The notes below the pieces were generated by a model. The model saw only the letters and a list, made by a program, of their open reading frames with translations, was not told the DNA's origin and ran no database searches. This document shows, one piece after another, positions 7,756 through 15,338 of a stretch of DNA of 38,409 nt (position 1 is its first letter; each line of letters begins with the position of its first letter). The position numbers and the translations under genes were made by a program. Source of the DNA: an uncultured Alistipes sp. (lineage in GTDB: Bacteria > Bacteroidota > Bacteroidia > Bacteroidales > Rikenellaceae); the NCBI GenBank assembly GCA_900542505.1, contig UQNV01000019.1, positions 1 to 38,409 of the forward strand, read 5' to 3'.

Positions 7756-9077
7756 ACTTCTCCGTCATGACATACCTCCCCGTTCCGACGGCCGGAACGG
7801 GTTCCACGGCATCGGAAGGAGGGCTTCCCGTCCTCGGGGAGTCCGCCGCACCGCAGCATCCGGCGCCGTCCCGGACCGACGCAGACAGCATGACAACGGC
7901 GTTTCGGGAGGCTCCGTCACAGCCCGGCGCAACCCCCGGCACCGCATCCGACGGCTCCGCACGCCCCATGCCCGCATCGGGCGGCGATGCGACCCACGGC
8001 AATACCGGCCCCGGCAATGCGGCCCATGACAGTGCGGCCCACAGCGCCGCTCCGCATCGGGGCGAGCGGCCCGACAGCGTGACGCTCCGCCCGGCCGCAA
8101 CGGCCGGGGCATCCTCCCCCGCCCCGGCCGTCCGCAGGGACTCCCTGCAGGCCGACATGCCCGACTCGCTCCGCGGGGCCGACTCACTCGGCGCACAGGC
8201 GGGCGACTCGCTCTGGCAGAACCCGCTGAATGCCTTCATGCCGGGCGATTCGCTCTACAAGACGGCCACCTCGTTCCACTACCTGCCCGACGGCACCCCG
8301 CTCGAGGAGTTCCGCACGGTCGGCGCCGAGGAGCTCTTCGGCACGCAGGCCACACTGGCCCTACCGGACAGGATACCGGCACCCGCCCTGCCGCGGCTGA
8401 CCGACGAGGTTTCGTTCCAGGGGCTGGTGCTGCTGCTGAGCGTCATCTTCGGACTGCTGCTCTACCAATACCCCAACGACATCCGCGCGCTCATCGCCCG
8501 CGTCGCCTTCGAACGGCGCCAGTCGGAGCGCTCCTCCGAGGAGACGGGCAACGCCGGCTTCACCCGCTTCCTGAACATCGCCCTCGTACTGGGCATCCTC
8601 TTTGCGGGCGTCTCGGCCGTACGGCTCTGCGACCGGCCCGAAATCGGCCCGGCGCTGCTCCGCGAAGCGGGCGGCGGCGTCTCGCTGCTGCTGACACTGG
8701 GCGTCGCCCTGGCCTCGCTCCTCTTCTACCTCTACGGCATCCTGCTGCTGCGCATCGTCGGCGGAGTGACCCTCACGGGGCCCTTCGTCACGCAGCTCAT
8801 CCGCATCAAGCGGGGCTACGCGGCACTCGGCGCGGTATCGCTCGCCCCCGTCGTGCTGCTCTTCGCGCTGAGTCCGCAGGGCAGCGACGCAGTCTGGATT
8901 TCGCTGCTCGCTGCCGGATTGTTCATTACGTTCCTCCTGTACCTCAGGGAGACTTTTGCGCTCTTTATCAGCAAAAAAGTTTCGATTTTGCATTGGATTT
9001 TGTACCTTTGCGCCGTGGAAATCTTTCCCGTCAGTCTGTTGTGGCAGCTCGTCGTGAGATTGGGCGCCCAACCGTAA
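7752..9077 (+). CDS. DUF4271 multi-pass membrane protein with a disordered N-terminus
   Basis: This 441-residue protein has a C-terminal half that matches the DUF4271 family of Bacteroidetes, with about six hydrophobic helices from residue 215 to the end. The function of the family is unknown. The first 200 residues are low-complexity, rich in Ala, Gly, Pro, Ser, His and Asp. They include a run of DSL motifs (RRDSL, PDSL, ADSL, GDSL, GDSL) before the first helix. Family members usually carry a much shorter front. It is coupled by ATGA to the histidine kinase and is followed directly by hemD, an order seen in related genomes. The hemD promoter lies inside its last 100 bases. Confidence 0.8.
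   Translation: MNFSVMTYLPVPTAGTGSTASEGGLPVLGESAAPQHPAPSRTDADSMTTAFREAPSQPGATPGTASDGSARPMPASGGDATHGNTGPGNAAHDSAAHSAAPHRGERPDSVTLRPAATAGASSPAPAVRRDSLQADMPDSLRGADSLGAQAGDSLWQNPLNAFMPGDSLYKTATSFHYLPDGTPLEEFRTVGAEELFGTQATLALPDRIPAPALPRLTDEVSFQGLVLLLSVIFGLLLYQYPNDIRALIARVAFERRQSERSSEETGNAGFTRFLNIALVLGILFAGVSAVRLCDRPEIGPALLREAGGGVSLLLTLGVALASLLFYLYGILLLRIVGGVTLTGPFVTQLIRIKRGYAALGAVSLAPVVLLFALSPQGSDAVWISLLAAGLFITFLLYLRETFALFISKKVSILHWILYLCAVEIFPVSLLWQLVVRLGAQP
8980..9010 (+). promoter_or_regulatory. Promoter for hemD/rnpA/yidD inside the DUF4271 gene end
   Basis: TACCTTTG at 9003-9010 is a full TAnnTTTG box. An imperfect TTTCG at 8980-8984 sits at about the -33 place. Local base composition falls sharply to AT-rich. 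The start would be near 9017, about 63 bases before the hemD ATG. Confidence 0.6.
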
Positions 9078-9079
9078 AA

Positions 9080-9949
9080 ATGGTTAGAGCATTGAAAGTT
9101 AGTAAAGTTTTAGTATCGCAGCCTCGTCCTGCAATCATCGAGAAGTCCCCATTCTACGAACTCTCCCGGAAGCACAACGTCGCCATCGAATACAAACCTT
9201 TTATCCGCGTCGTCGGCGTCTCGCTGAAGGAGTTCCGCGGCCAGCGTGTCGAGATTCTCGACCATACGGCCGTCATCTTCACCTCGCGCACCACCATCGA
9301 CAGCTTCTTCCACATCTGCGAAGAGGCCCGTATCACCGTGCCCGAAACCATGAAATACATCTGCCAGACGGAGGCCGTGGCGCTCTATCTGCAGAAATAC
9401 ATCGTCTACCGCAAGCGGAAAATCTCGTTCGGCGACGGTTCGTTCACCTCGCTCATCGAGCTCATCGTCAAGCACAAGGAAGAGAAGTTCCTGCTCACGC
9501 TGAGCGAGCCCCACAAGCCCGAACTGCCCGAGACGCTGGCCAAGCTCAAGCTGTCGTTCCACCCGGTCATTCTGGCCCGTACGGAGGCTTCGGACCTGAG
9601 CGAGCTCAACCCGACGGAGTTCGGTCTGCTGGCACTCTACTCGCCGTCGGACGTCAAGGCGCTCGTCGAGAAATTCGGCACCGAGGAGCTGCCCTCCATC
9701 GCCGTCTTCGGCGAGGGTACGCTGCGCGCGGCGCTCGACGCCGGACTGAAGGTGCGTGCCAACGCCCCGACGCCCGAGGCGCCGTCGATGGCCAAGGCCG
9801 TCGACATCTTCCTGACGAAGGTGGCCGGCGGCGAGGAGCCCGACACCGTGGAGATGACCACCGACACCCGCAAGGAGGAGTTCATCCGCATCCAGCAGCA
9901 CAAACTCGCCAAGAAGAGCCGCGTACGCCGTACGGAGGCCGCCAAATAG
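9080..9949 (+). CDS. hemD: Uroporphyrinogen-III synthase
   Basis: This 289-residue protein matches the HemD fold, which closes and isomerises hydroxymethylbilane to uroporphyrinogen III. Visible pieces include VLVSQPRPAI near the start, DHTAVIFTSRTTIDSFF, the interdomain KYICQTEAVALYLQKY, and ALYSPSDVKALVEKFG in the second half. Members are poorly conserved, so assignment also leans on the Bacteroidetes gene order DUF4271-hemD-rnpA-yidD. The C-terminus adds a basic tail (KLAKKSRVRRTEAAK). The ATG at 9080 follows GTAAAA and fits the conserved start; the longer frame from 8993 begins within the promoter. Confidence 0.85.
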   Translation: MVRALKVSKVLVSQPRPAIIEKSPFYELSRKHNVAIEYKPFIRVVGVSLKEFRGQRVEILDHTAVIFTSRTTIDSFFHICEEARITVPETMKYICQTEAVALYLQKYIVYRKRKISFGDGSFTSLIELIVKHKEEKFLLTLSEPHKPELPETLAKLKLSFHPVILARTEASDLSELNPTEFGLLALYSPSDVKALVEKFGTEELPSIAVFGEGTLRAALDAGLKVRANAPTPEAPSMAKAVDIFLTKVAGGEEPDTVEMTTDTRKEEFIRIQQHKLAKKSRVRRTEAAK

Positions 9950-9965
9950 TCCAAACCACCGCCGC

Positions 9966-10343
9966 ATGATGCAGCATCCCCACGCCCTTCGCCCGTCGGA
10001 GCGGCTCCGCTCGCTCGGAGCCGTACGCAGGCTGTTCCAGCACGGCGAGGGGGGCTTCGTCTTCCCGTTCCGGTATGTCTGCTACGCCGAACCCGACGTC
10101 GAGCCGTCGGTCGAGGTGCTCTTCTCGGTCCCCAAGAAGTTCCACAAGCGGGCCAACCGCCGCAACCTGCTGCGGCGCCGCACGAAGGAGGCATACCGTC
10201 TGCAGAAGCAGCTGCTCACGAACCATTGCGGTCAGTCGAACGTCGATTTGGCGCTGATTTACTCCTCGAAGGAGGTGCTTCCCTACAAGACCATCGCCCA
10301 TGCCGTCCGCCGGATTCTGGAAAACGTTGCGGGACGGCTTTAA
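9966..10343 (+). CDS. rnpA: Ribonuclease P protein component
   Basis: This 125-residue basic protein binds RNase P RNA for 5' maturation of tRNA. The diagnostic helix [17 protein letters not shown] is present, along with FPFRYVCY and [10 protein letters not shown]. The family start LRPSERLRS supports the first ATG at 9966, or the adjacent one at 9969. It lies 16 bases after hemD and overlaps yidD by 44 bases. No rpmH lies beside it, so the usual oriC-linked rpmH-rnpA order is not kept here. Confidence 0.95.
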   Translation: MMQHPHALRPSERLRSLGAVRRLFQHGEGGFVFPFRYVCYAEPDVEPSVEVLFSVPKKFHKRANRRNLLRRRTKEAYRLQKQLLTNHCGQSNVDLALIYSSKEVLPYKTIAHAVRRILENVAGRL

Positions 10344-10560
10344 GCGCATCGCCGCCCTTCCGCTGCTCGTGCTGGTGCAGTTCTACCGCTACTGCATCTC
10401 GCCCTTCACGCCCCCGTCGTGCCGCTTCACGCCCACCTGCTCGCAGTATGCCGTCGAGGCGCTGCGCAAGTACGGCCCGCTGAAGGGAAGCTGGCTGACG
10501 CTGCGCCGTCTGGCGCGGTGCCATCCGTGGGGAGGCAGCGGCTACGACCCCGTCCCCTGA
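10300..10560 (+). CDS. yidD: Membrane protein insertion efficiency factor
   Basis: This 86-residue protein has the YidD signature: [54 protein letters not shown]. It includes the three conserved cysteines and the amphipathic N-terminal helix ([13 protein letters not shown]). YidD helps YidC/Sec insert inner-membrane proteins. It starts inside rnpA, as in many bacteria. A strong terminator follows at 10636. Confidence 0.95.
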   Translation: MPSAGFWKTLRDGFKRIAALPLLVLVQFYRYCISPFTPPSCRFTPTCSQYAVEALRKYGPLKGSWLTLRRLARCHPWGGSGYDPVP

Positions 10561-10635
10561 CCGGCACCGGCAGGAGGTCCGCCCGACGACGGGCGGTCGG
10601 CGCCCCGTCCGTCGCAGCCACCCGCACTCACACAC

Positions 10636-10671
10636 AAAGCCCCGCATCCATCGGAGGATGCGGGGCTTTTT
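10636..10671. terminator. Strong bidirectional terminator between yidD and the CDF exporter
   Basis: A 14-bp perfect stem (10636-10649 with 10656-10669) closes a 6-base loop. A-rich bases lie before it and T's after it, so it can end transcription from both convergent operons. Confidence 0.85.
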
Positions 10672-10704
10672 CCCTTCGCCTTACCCTGCGGCCGCGGGCG
10701 GCAC

Positions 10705-11616
10705 TCAGAGGTCATGCGGTTCGCGGCAATGCTCCTGCGCCGTCTCGAATTCGAGCGTGGCGTGGCGGATGCCCTCTTCGCGGAGCAGCTCCTTGAGCCG
10801 GTGCTTCACCTCCTCCATCCGCCCGAGCTCGTCGAGCACAACGTGGGCCGTCAGGGCGTTTTCGGTGGTGCTGATGGCCCAGACGTGGATGTGGTGGACG
10901 CCGCGCACCCCCTCGACCGCCTCCATGCTCCGCGCGACCTCCTCGATGCGGATGCCGCCGGGCACGCCGTCGAGCGAGAGGCGCAGACTGTCGCGCAGCA
11001 GCGACCAGACCGAGCCGACGATGACGGCCGCCACGGCAAGGCCCACAATCGGGTCGATGAGCGTCCAGCCCGTCCACGAGATGACGACGCCCGAGAGGAG
11101 CACGCCGACCGAGACGAGCGCATCGGCCGCCATGTGGAGGTAGGCGCCGCGGACGTTGAGGTCGCGCCCCTTGTCGCGCATGAAGAGCCACGCCGTGAAG
11201 CCGTTGACCACGACACCGACGCCGGCCGTCCAGGCGATGGCGTCGCCCGTGACCGTCTCGGGATGGAGCATGCGGCCGATGCTCTCGGCCACAATCACGC
11301 CGACGGCGATGAGCAGGATGAGCGAGTTGAGCAGCGAGATGAGCACCGTGCTCTTCTTGTAGCCATAGGTATAGCGCGGCGTGGCGGGGCTCTGCGCCAG
11401 CCGGAAGGCGAGCATCGCCAGCAGCAGGCCGGCCACGTCGCTCAGGTTGTGCCCCGCATCGGAGAGCAGCCCCATCGAGCCGTAGCAGAGGCCTACGACG
11501 AACTCGACGATGACAAAGAGCAGGTTGAGCGCGATGCCCAGCCGGAATGCCCGGTTGAGCGACGAGGCGTCGGCCGGGAGGTGGTGGTGATGATGGTGAT
11601 GGTCTTCGTGTGACAT
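10705..11616 (-). CDS. Cation diffusion facilitator exporter (Zn-type)
   Basis: This 303-residue inner-membrane antiporter has six helices and a C-terminal ferredoxin-like metal-sensing domain (about 215-295). The transport site is His56/Asp60 in SDAGHNLSD of helix 2 and His161/Asp165 in HMAADA of helix 5. That HD-HD set is typical of the zinc (and cadmium) ZitB/ZnT type; iron and manganese exporters usually carry an all-Asp helix 2. The N-terminus has a run of seven His (6-12), probably a cytoplasmic metal buffer. It is the last gene of the operon with the LuxR regulator (3-base gap) and the hemerythrin gene. Confidence 0.93.
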   Translation of the reverse strand: MSHEDHHHHHHHLPADASSLNRAFRLGIALNLLFVIVEFVVGLCYGSMGLLSDAGHNLSDVAGLLLAMLAFRLAQSPATPRYTYGYKKSTVLISLLNSLILLIAVGVIVAESIGRMLHPETVTGDAIAWTAGVGVVVNGFTAWLFMRDKGRDLNVRGAYLHMAADALVSVGVLLSGVVISWTGWTLIDPIVGLAVAAVIVGSVWSLLRDSLRLSLDGVPGGIRIEEVARSMEAVEGVRGVHHIHVWAISTTENALTAHVVLDELGRMEEVKHRLKELLREEGIRHATLEFETAQEHCREPHDL

Positions 11617-11619
11617 GGG

Positions 11620-12228
11620 TCAGATGTCGGCTATGGAGTCCTTGACGTCGGAGAGTTCGACCAGCTTGTTGACGATGGCATAGATGGTCAGACCGGCCGA
11701 CGAGTGAATCTGCAGTTTGGAGACAATGTTGCGGCGGTGGGTGATGACCGTATGCGCCGAGATGCAGAGATGGTCGGCTATCTGCTTGTTGGTCATACCC
11801 TTGACGATGCAGACGACGATTTCGCGCTCGCGGGCCGAGAGGGGTTCCTGACGCTCCTGCGCACCGCGCCCCTCGCCCAGCCGGAGCATCTTGGCGCGGA
11901 GCTGCTCCTCCGAATCGTAGAGCGAGAAGGTCTCGTCGTAGGCGTTGAGCACCGAGGAGTCGGTCATCGCCAGCGGCAGCGCCACGCACTTCAGCCCCTC
12001 GCAGCCCGACTGTTCGCGCAGTTGGCGCGGCGTGCAGAGCCCCAGCGAGGCGGGGTTGACCACCAGCACGTCGGGCCGGTGGCGCGCAAGCAGGGCCGAC
12101 AGGCGCGACATGTCGCCGATTTCGAGGATGTCGAGATTCATCCCCGGCAGCCCGCGCAGCAGGGCGAGCAGCCCGCAGCGGATGATGGCCGAGGGCTCGG
12201 CGACGGCGAGTTTCAGCACCTTGCTCAT
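11620..12228 (-). CDS. LuxR/FixJ-type regulator with a degenerate receiver domain
   Basis: This 202-residue protein has a C-terminal LuxR helix-turn-helix (about 128-190; LSAREREIVVCIVKGMTNKQIADHLCISAHTVITHRRNIVSKL). The N-terminal domain aligns with a response-regulator receiver but lacks the key residues. The phospho-acceptor place holds Asn58 (DVLVVNPAS), and the acidic pair is reduced to Glu11. Phosphorylation is therefore unlikely, and the domain may instead bind a partner or ligand. The gene overlaps the hemerythrin gene by four bases (ATGA), so that protein is a natural candidate partner. No kinase is adjacent. Confidence 0.88.
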   Translation of the reverse strand: MSKVLKLAVAEPSAIIRCGLLALLRGLPGMNLDILEIGDMSRLSALLARHRPDVLVVNPASLGLCTPRQLREQSGCEGLKCVALPLAMTDSSVLNAYDETFSLYDSEEQLRAKMLRLGEGRGAQERQEPLSAREREIVVCIVKGMTNKQIADHLCISAHTVITHRRNIVSKLQIHSSAGLTIYAIVNKLVELSDVKDSIADI

Positions 12229-12917
12229 CGCACGCCTCCTTCCTCCTCGCGGCGCTTGATGGCCGGGATGAAGAGCCGGTCCTCGACGGCGTTGTGCGAG
12301 GCGAGGTCCTGCTCGCAGGTGAAGATGTCGAAGAGTACGCCGTTGAGCTCGTTGGTCCCCTGGGCCGGGTAGTAGCGAATCAGGATGCGCTTGAACTCCG
12401 AGAGTTTCGACTCGACCTGGTCGTGGTGGCGGCGGAAGACGTCGATGGAGTAGTCGGCCGGGCGGTCACCCGCGAGCAGCGCCCGCACGTAGGGGAAGAC
12501 CCGCTCCTCCTCGTAGGCCATGTGTTTCTGCACCTCGGCCACATAGGCGTCGAAGAAGCGGATGACCACCAGCGCCACGTCGCTGCTGCAGTCGACCGCG
12601 TCGATGAGCTTGCGGCGGATGGCCGGCAGGCGGAAATCGAGGAAGTAGCCGTGCGAATTGTGGAGGTAGCCCAGCAGCGCCTCAACCGAGACGGCTGCAG
12701 GGTCGGCCGCCGGCAGGGTGTCGCCCCCGGTCAGCATGTTGACCACCGCCAGGAAGGTCGCCGTATCGACCCCCGCCCCGCGGCATACCTCGCCGATGGA
12801 GGCGTCGTCGAATCCGAGCGAGATGCCGAAGCGGCTCATGACCAGCAGCACGGCGTAGTTGTCGCACACCAGGTCGCACATGCGGTCGTCGGCATCGTAT
12901 TTTCCCAATCTGTACAT
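12225..12917 (-). CDS. Hemerythrin-domain di-iron protein (RIC/YtfE-like)
   Basis: This 230-residue protein has a hemerythrin four-helix bundle at about 80-225. Likely iron ligands are His86 or His89 (HNSHGYF), His132 and Glu136 (HMAYEEE), His164 or His165 (FRRHHDQVE), and His208 and Glu212 (SHNAVEDRLF). This spacing is close to YtfE/RIC proteins that act in nitric-oxide and oxidative stress. The N-terminal 60 residues resemble the helical lead domain of that family but lack its usual CC pair, carrying Cys14 and Cys18 (MCDLVC) instead. I chose the ATG at 12917; the upstream extension to 13016 crosses the promoter. It heads the operon with the LuxR regulator and CDF exporter. Confidence 0.88.
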   Translation of the reverse strand: MYRLGKYDADDRMCDLVCDNYAVLLVMSRFGISLGFDDASIGEVCRGAGVDTATFLAVVNMLTGGDTLPAADPAAVSVEALLGYLHNSHGYFLDFRLPAIRRKLIDAVDCSSDVALVVIRFFDAYVAEVQKHMAYEEERVFPYVRALLAGDRPADYSIDVFRRHHDQVESKLSEFKRILIRYYPAQGTNELNGVLFDIFTCEQDLASHNAVEDRLFIPAIKRREEEGGVR

Positions 12918-12985
12918 AGTTCCGAGTTTTGCTCCCCCGCACCGCGCCGCAGAGGCCCGGGGCAGAGCGTTTTGGTTGCATCGCC

Positions 12986-13016
12986 CAAAGTTAGCCATCC
13001 TGCGCGAGGCGTGCAA
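12986..13016 (-). promoter_or_regulatory. Promoter of the hemerythrin/LuxR/CDF operon
   Basis: Read on the minus strand, TTG (13016-13014), 20 bases, then TAACTTTG (12993-12986) fit the Bacteroidetes consensus exactly. Transcription would start near 12979, about 62 bases before the ATG. Confidence 0.75.
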
Positions 13017-13083
13017 TCCCCATTTTCAGGTATTTTCCGGCCGCAAAGGGTCTCGTGCAACCGGGGCCGTCGCCCGGGACGGC

Positions 13084-14964
13084 TCAGCGCCGGTCGATAT
13101 CGACGTAGGTCGTCTGCAGCAGCGTGCGGCCCACGTCGAGCAGCTCGGGCGAGGTGACCGAGACGGCGCGGTCGGCGGCACAGTCCCACACCGCCTCGCC
13201 CGAGGCGTCGGCCACGCCGAACCCTTCGTTGAAGGTGTAGTAGGCGAAACGCCGGGGCTGGGAGACCGTATCGAAGAGGTCCTTGCTGTAGTCGAACTCC
13301 CGATGGTCGACGCCCATGCTTCCCAGCAGCGTCGCCGCCAGGTCCATCTGCGACGCGTAGTCCCCAACCACACGCGGGCGGGCGACGGCGCCGCCGAGCC
13401 ACAGGAGCGGGATGCGGTGGCGCAGCGGGATGTTGTAGGCGATGCCGTCGGGATAGGGATAGCCGTGGTCGGCGACCAGCACCAGCAGCAGGTTCTCCCA
13501 TGCGGGCGAGTCCTTCAGCCGCCCGACCATGCGCCCGATGCACTCGTCGGTGAAGGCCATGGCGTTGAGCACCTTGTTGTCGAAGCGCTCGTAGGGGACG
13601 TCGAAGGGGGTGTGGCTGCTCAGCGTGAGCAGTCCGGCGAGGAAGGGCCGACCCGCAGCGTCGAGTTCGATGACGCGGTCGGCGAAGAAGTCGCACATCA
13701 CCGCATCGTCGTAGCCCCAGTCGGCCGGCGGCGTATCGAAACGGAGGTTGCGCTGCCAGAGGAGCTCCTGCCACCCCGTGGCGTAGAGGTACGAGGCCTG
13801 GTTGGTGAAGTTGAGGTCACCGCCGTAGGTGAAGCTCGTCGCATAGCCCTCGCGGACGAGCGAGCGGGCGATGGAGGGGAGCGTGGCGGCCTTGGCCGGG
13901 AGCTTCATCACCGAGAGGAGCGTCTGCGCCGGGAAGCCGCTCAGCACGGCCACCTCGCCGCGGTCGGTGCGGAACGAGTTGGCGAAGAAGTTTTCGAACC
14001 AGACCCCCTCGCTCTTGAGCCGCTGCATGTTGGGCATGACGGGCTCGCCGTCGACATCGGCATCCATCACCGTACGGCCGAAGCTCTCGAGCAGCACGAC
14101 GACCACGTTGGGACGCCGCACGCGGAGCACCGGGTCGAGGGCCGCCGAATCGGCCGCCGGGGCTGCAACGGCGGACAAAGAGTCCGCCCGAGCGGCGGGG
14201 TTGCCGCGCAGCGCCTCGAAGCGGGCGGCGCGCTCCTCCTCGGGGAAGAAGGGATAGGCGTCGGCATAGGAGTCGTTATCGCCCAGCGTCGAGAGGAAGG
14301 AGAAGAGGGGGTTGACGGCCGCCTGGTTGAGGAACATCTCGGAGCTGAAGGCGACCTTCGAGACATTGGCCACCGAGGCGCCGACACCGCCGCGGATGGC
14401 CAGGAAGTCGAAGCCCCCGAGCAGAAGCAGCACGAGGCTCCACACCCCGCGCAGCGGCACGCGGCCCGCCGGGACGAAGAGCCGCAGCACCAGACGGCGG
14501 TAGAGCCAGACGAGCAGTGCGCCGCAGGCGGCGAAGAAGAGCGTCTGGCGGAGGCCCATCCACCAGTCGACGTTGGCCAGCACCTCCTTCGGCGAGTCGA
14601 GATACATCAGCGCCGAGGCATCGAGGCGGAAGCCCCAGTGTTCGTAGAGGGCCAGGTCGACGGCGAAAATCAGCGCCGCAACCAGCGACACCGCACCGAA
14701 GTAGATGCCGAAGATGCGCCGCCACGCGCGGTCGGAGAGCGGGAGCCAGAGCGAAAGGAGCGTGAGCAGCAGCGGCAGGGCGGTGATGTAGCCCGCCACG
14801 GTCATGTCGAGCGAGAGTCCGTGCCAGAGGACCCGGCACCAGTCGCCGAAGCCGTATGAGGATGCCTGGGCGGCGTAGTAGAGCAGGAACACGGGTTTCT
14901 GCAGCGCCATCACGAGGGTGGTGGCACCGAAGACAGCGAGGGGGAAAAGGAGTCTTTTCTGCAT
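13084..14964 (-). CDS. LTA-synthase-family membrane phosphotransferase / sulfatase-fold protein
   Basis: This 626-residue protein has five N-terminal membrane helices (to about residue 192) followed by a periplasmic alkaline-phosphatase-fold domain. Metal and catalytic residues of the LtaS/OpgB type are visible: Glu293 in LLESFGRT, the nucleophile Thr333 in NSFRTDRGE, and VADHGYP near the end. In Gram-positives LtaS polymerises glycerol phosphate; Gram-negative relatives add phosphoglycerol or phosphoethanolamine to glycans or lipids. The acceptor here is unknown. An Ala/Ser/Asp-rich linker (about 255-280) joins the two parts. A sulfatase gene lies upstream on the same strand, but about 370 bases separate them. 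Confidence 0.9.
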   Translation of the reverse strand: MQKRLLFPLAVFGATTLVMALQKPVFLLYYAAQASSYGFGDWCRVLWHGLSLDMTVAGYITALPLLLTLLSLWLPLSDRAWRRIFGIYFGAVSLVAALIFAVDLALYEHWGFRLDASALMYLDSPKEVLANVDWWMGLRQTLFFAACGALLVWLYRRLVLRLFVPAGRVPLRGVWSLVLLLLGGFDFLAIRGGVGASVANVSKVAFSSEMFLNQAAVNPLFSFLSTLGDNDSYADAYPFFPEEERAARFEALRGNPAARADSLSAVAAPAADSAALDPVLRVRRPNVVVVLLESFGRTVMDADVDGEPVMPNMQRLKSEGVWFENFFANSFRTDRGEVAVLSGFPAQTLLSVMKLPAKAATLPSIARSLVREGYATSFTYGGDLNFTNQASYLYATGWQELLWQRNLRFDTPPADWGYDDAVMCDFFADRVIELDAAGRPFLAGLLTLSSHTPFDVPYERFDNKVLNAMAFTDECIGRMVGRLKDSPAWENLLLVLVADHGYPYPDGIAYNIPLRHRIPLLWLGGAVARPRVVGDYASQMDLAATLLGSMGVDHREFDYSKDLFDTVSQPRRFAYYTFNEGFGVADASGEAVWDCAADRAVSVTSPELLDVGRTLLQTTYVDIDRR

Positions 14965-15064
14965 GAGTCGTCACATTTCGGGGACCGCACGGCAGCGGCC
15001 CGGGTCCGGGGCCTCCCCTATGGCCGGCAATCCGGCGCCGCACGGCAGCGGCGGAGGTTCGGCG

Positions 15065-15072
15065 CAAAGGTA
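15065..15072 (-). promoter_or_regulatory. -7 promoter element for the phosphotransferase gene
   Basis: On the minus strand this reads TACCTTTG, a TAnnTTTG match 101 bases before the ATG. A TTG at the -33 place is not evident. Confidence 0.45.
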
Positions 15073-15199
15073 CGATTTTGTCGCGAAAAAGCGCTCCGGT
15101 GACCCCGTTTCGCGACCTTCGGAGGATGAAAACCGACCGGATGCGGCACCGCCGGCTGCCCCGGCGGCGGGGCGGGCCGCGAAAACTGCCGTGGCGGCC

Positions 15200-15298
15200 G
15201 GGATTATGCCTGCGAAGCCGGCAGCGTCAGGCGGGATTATGTCTGCGGGGCCGGCCGTGGCCGACGGGATTATGCCTGCGGGACGGGCGACGGAGCCG
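15200..15298. repeat. Three tandem 33-bp repeats
   Basis: GGGATTATGYCTGCG begins at exactly 15200, 15233 and 15266, a period of 33. The second half of each unit is a diverged GCCGGC-rich stretch. On the minus strand one frame would read an 11-residue repeat (AGIIP...), but that frame has no gene support. Confidence 0.75.
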
Positions 15299-15338
15299 CC
15301 TGCCCCGGTCCGGCCGGGGCCCGCCGGGGCACGGGACG

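Larger units (their letters stand above)
14965..15338. other. Intergenic region with a 33-bp repeat array
   Basis: No gene is supported. It contains a -7 box for the phosphotransferase gene (15065-15072) and the repeat at 15200-15298. The rest is GC-rich and featureless to the eye. Confidence 0.5.
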
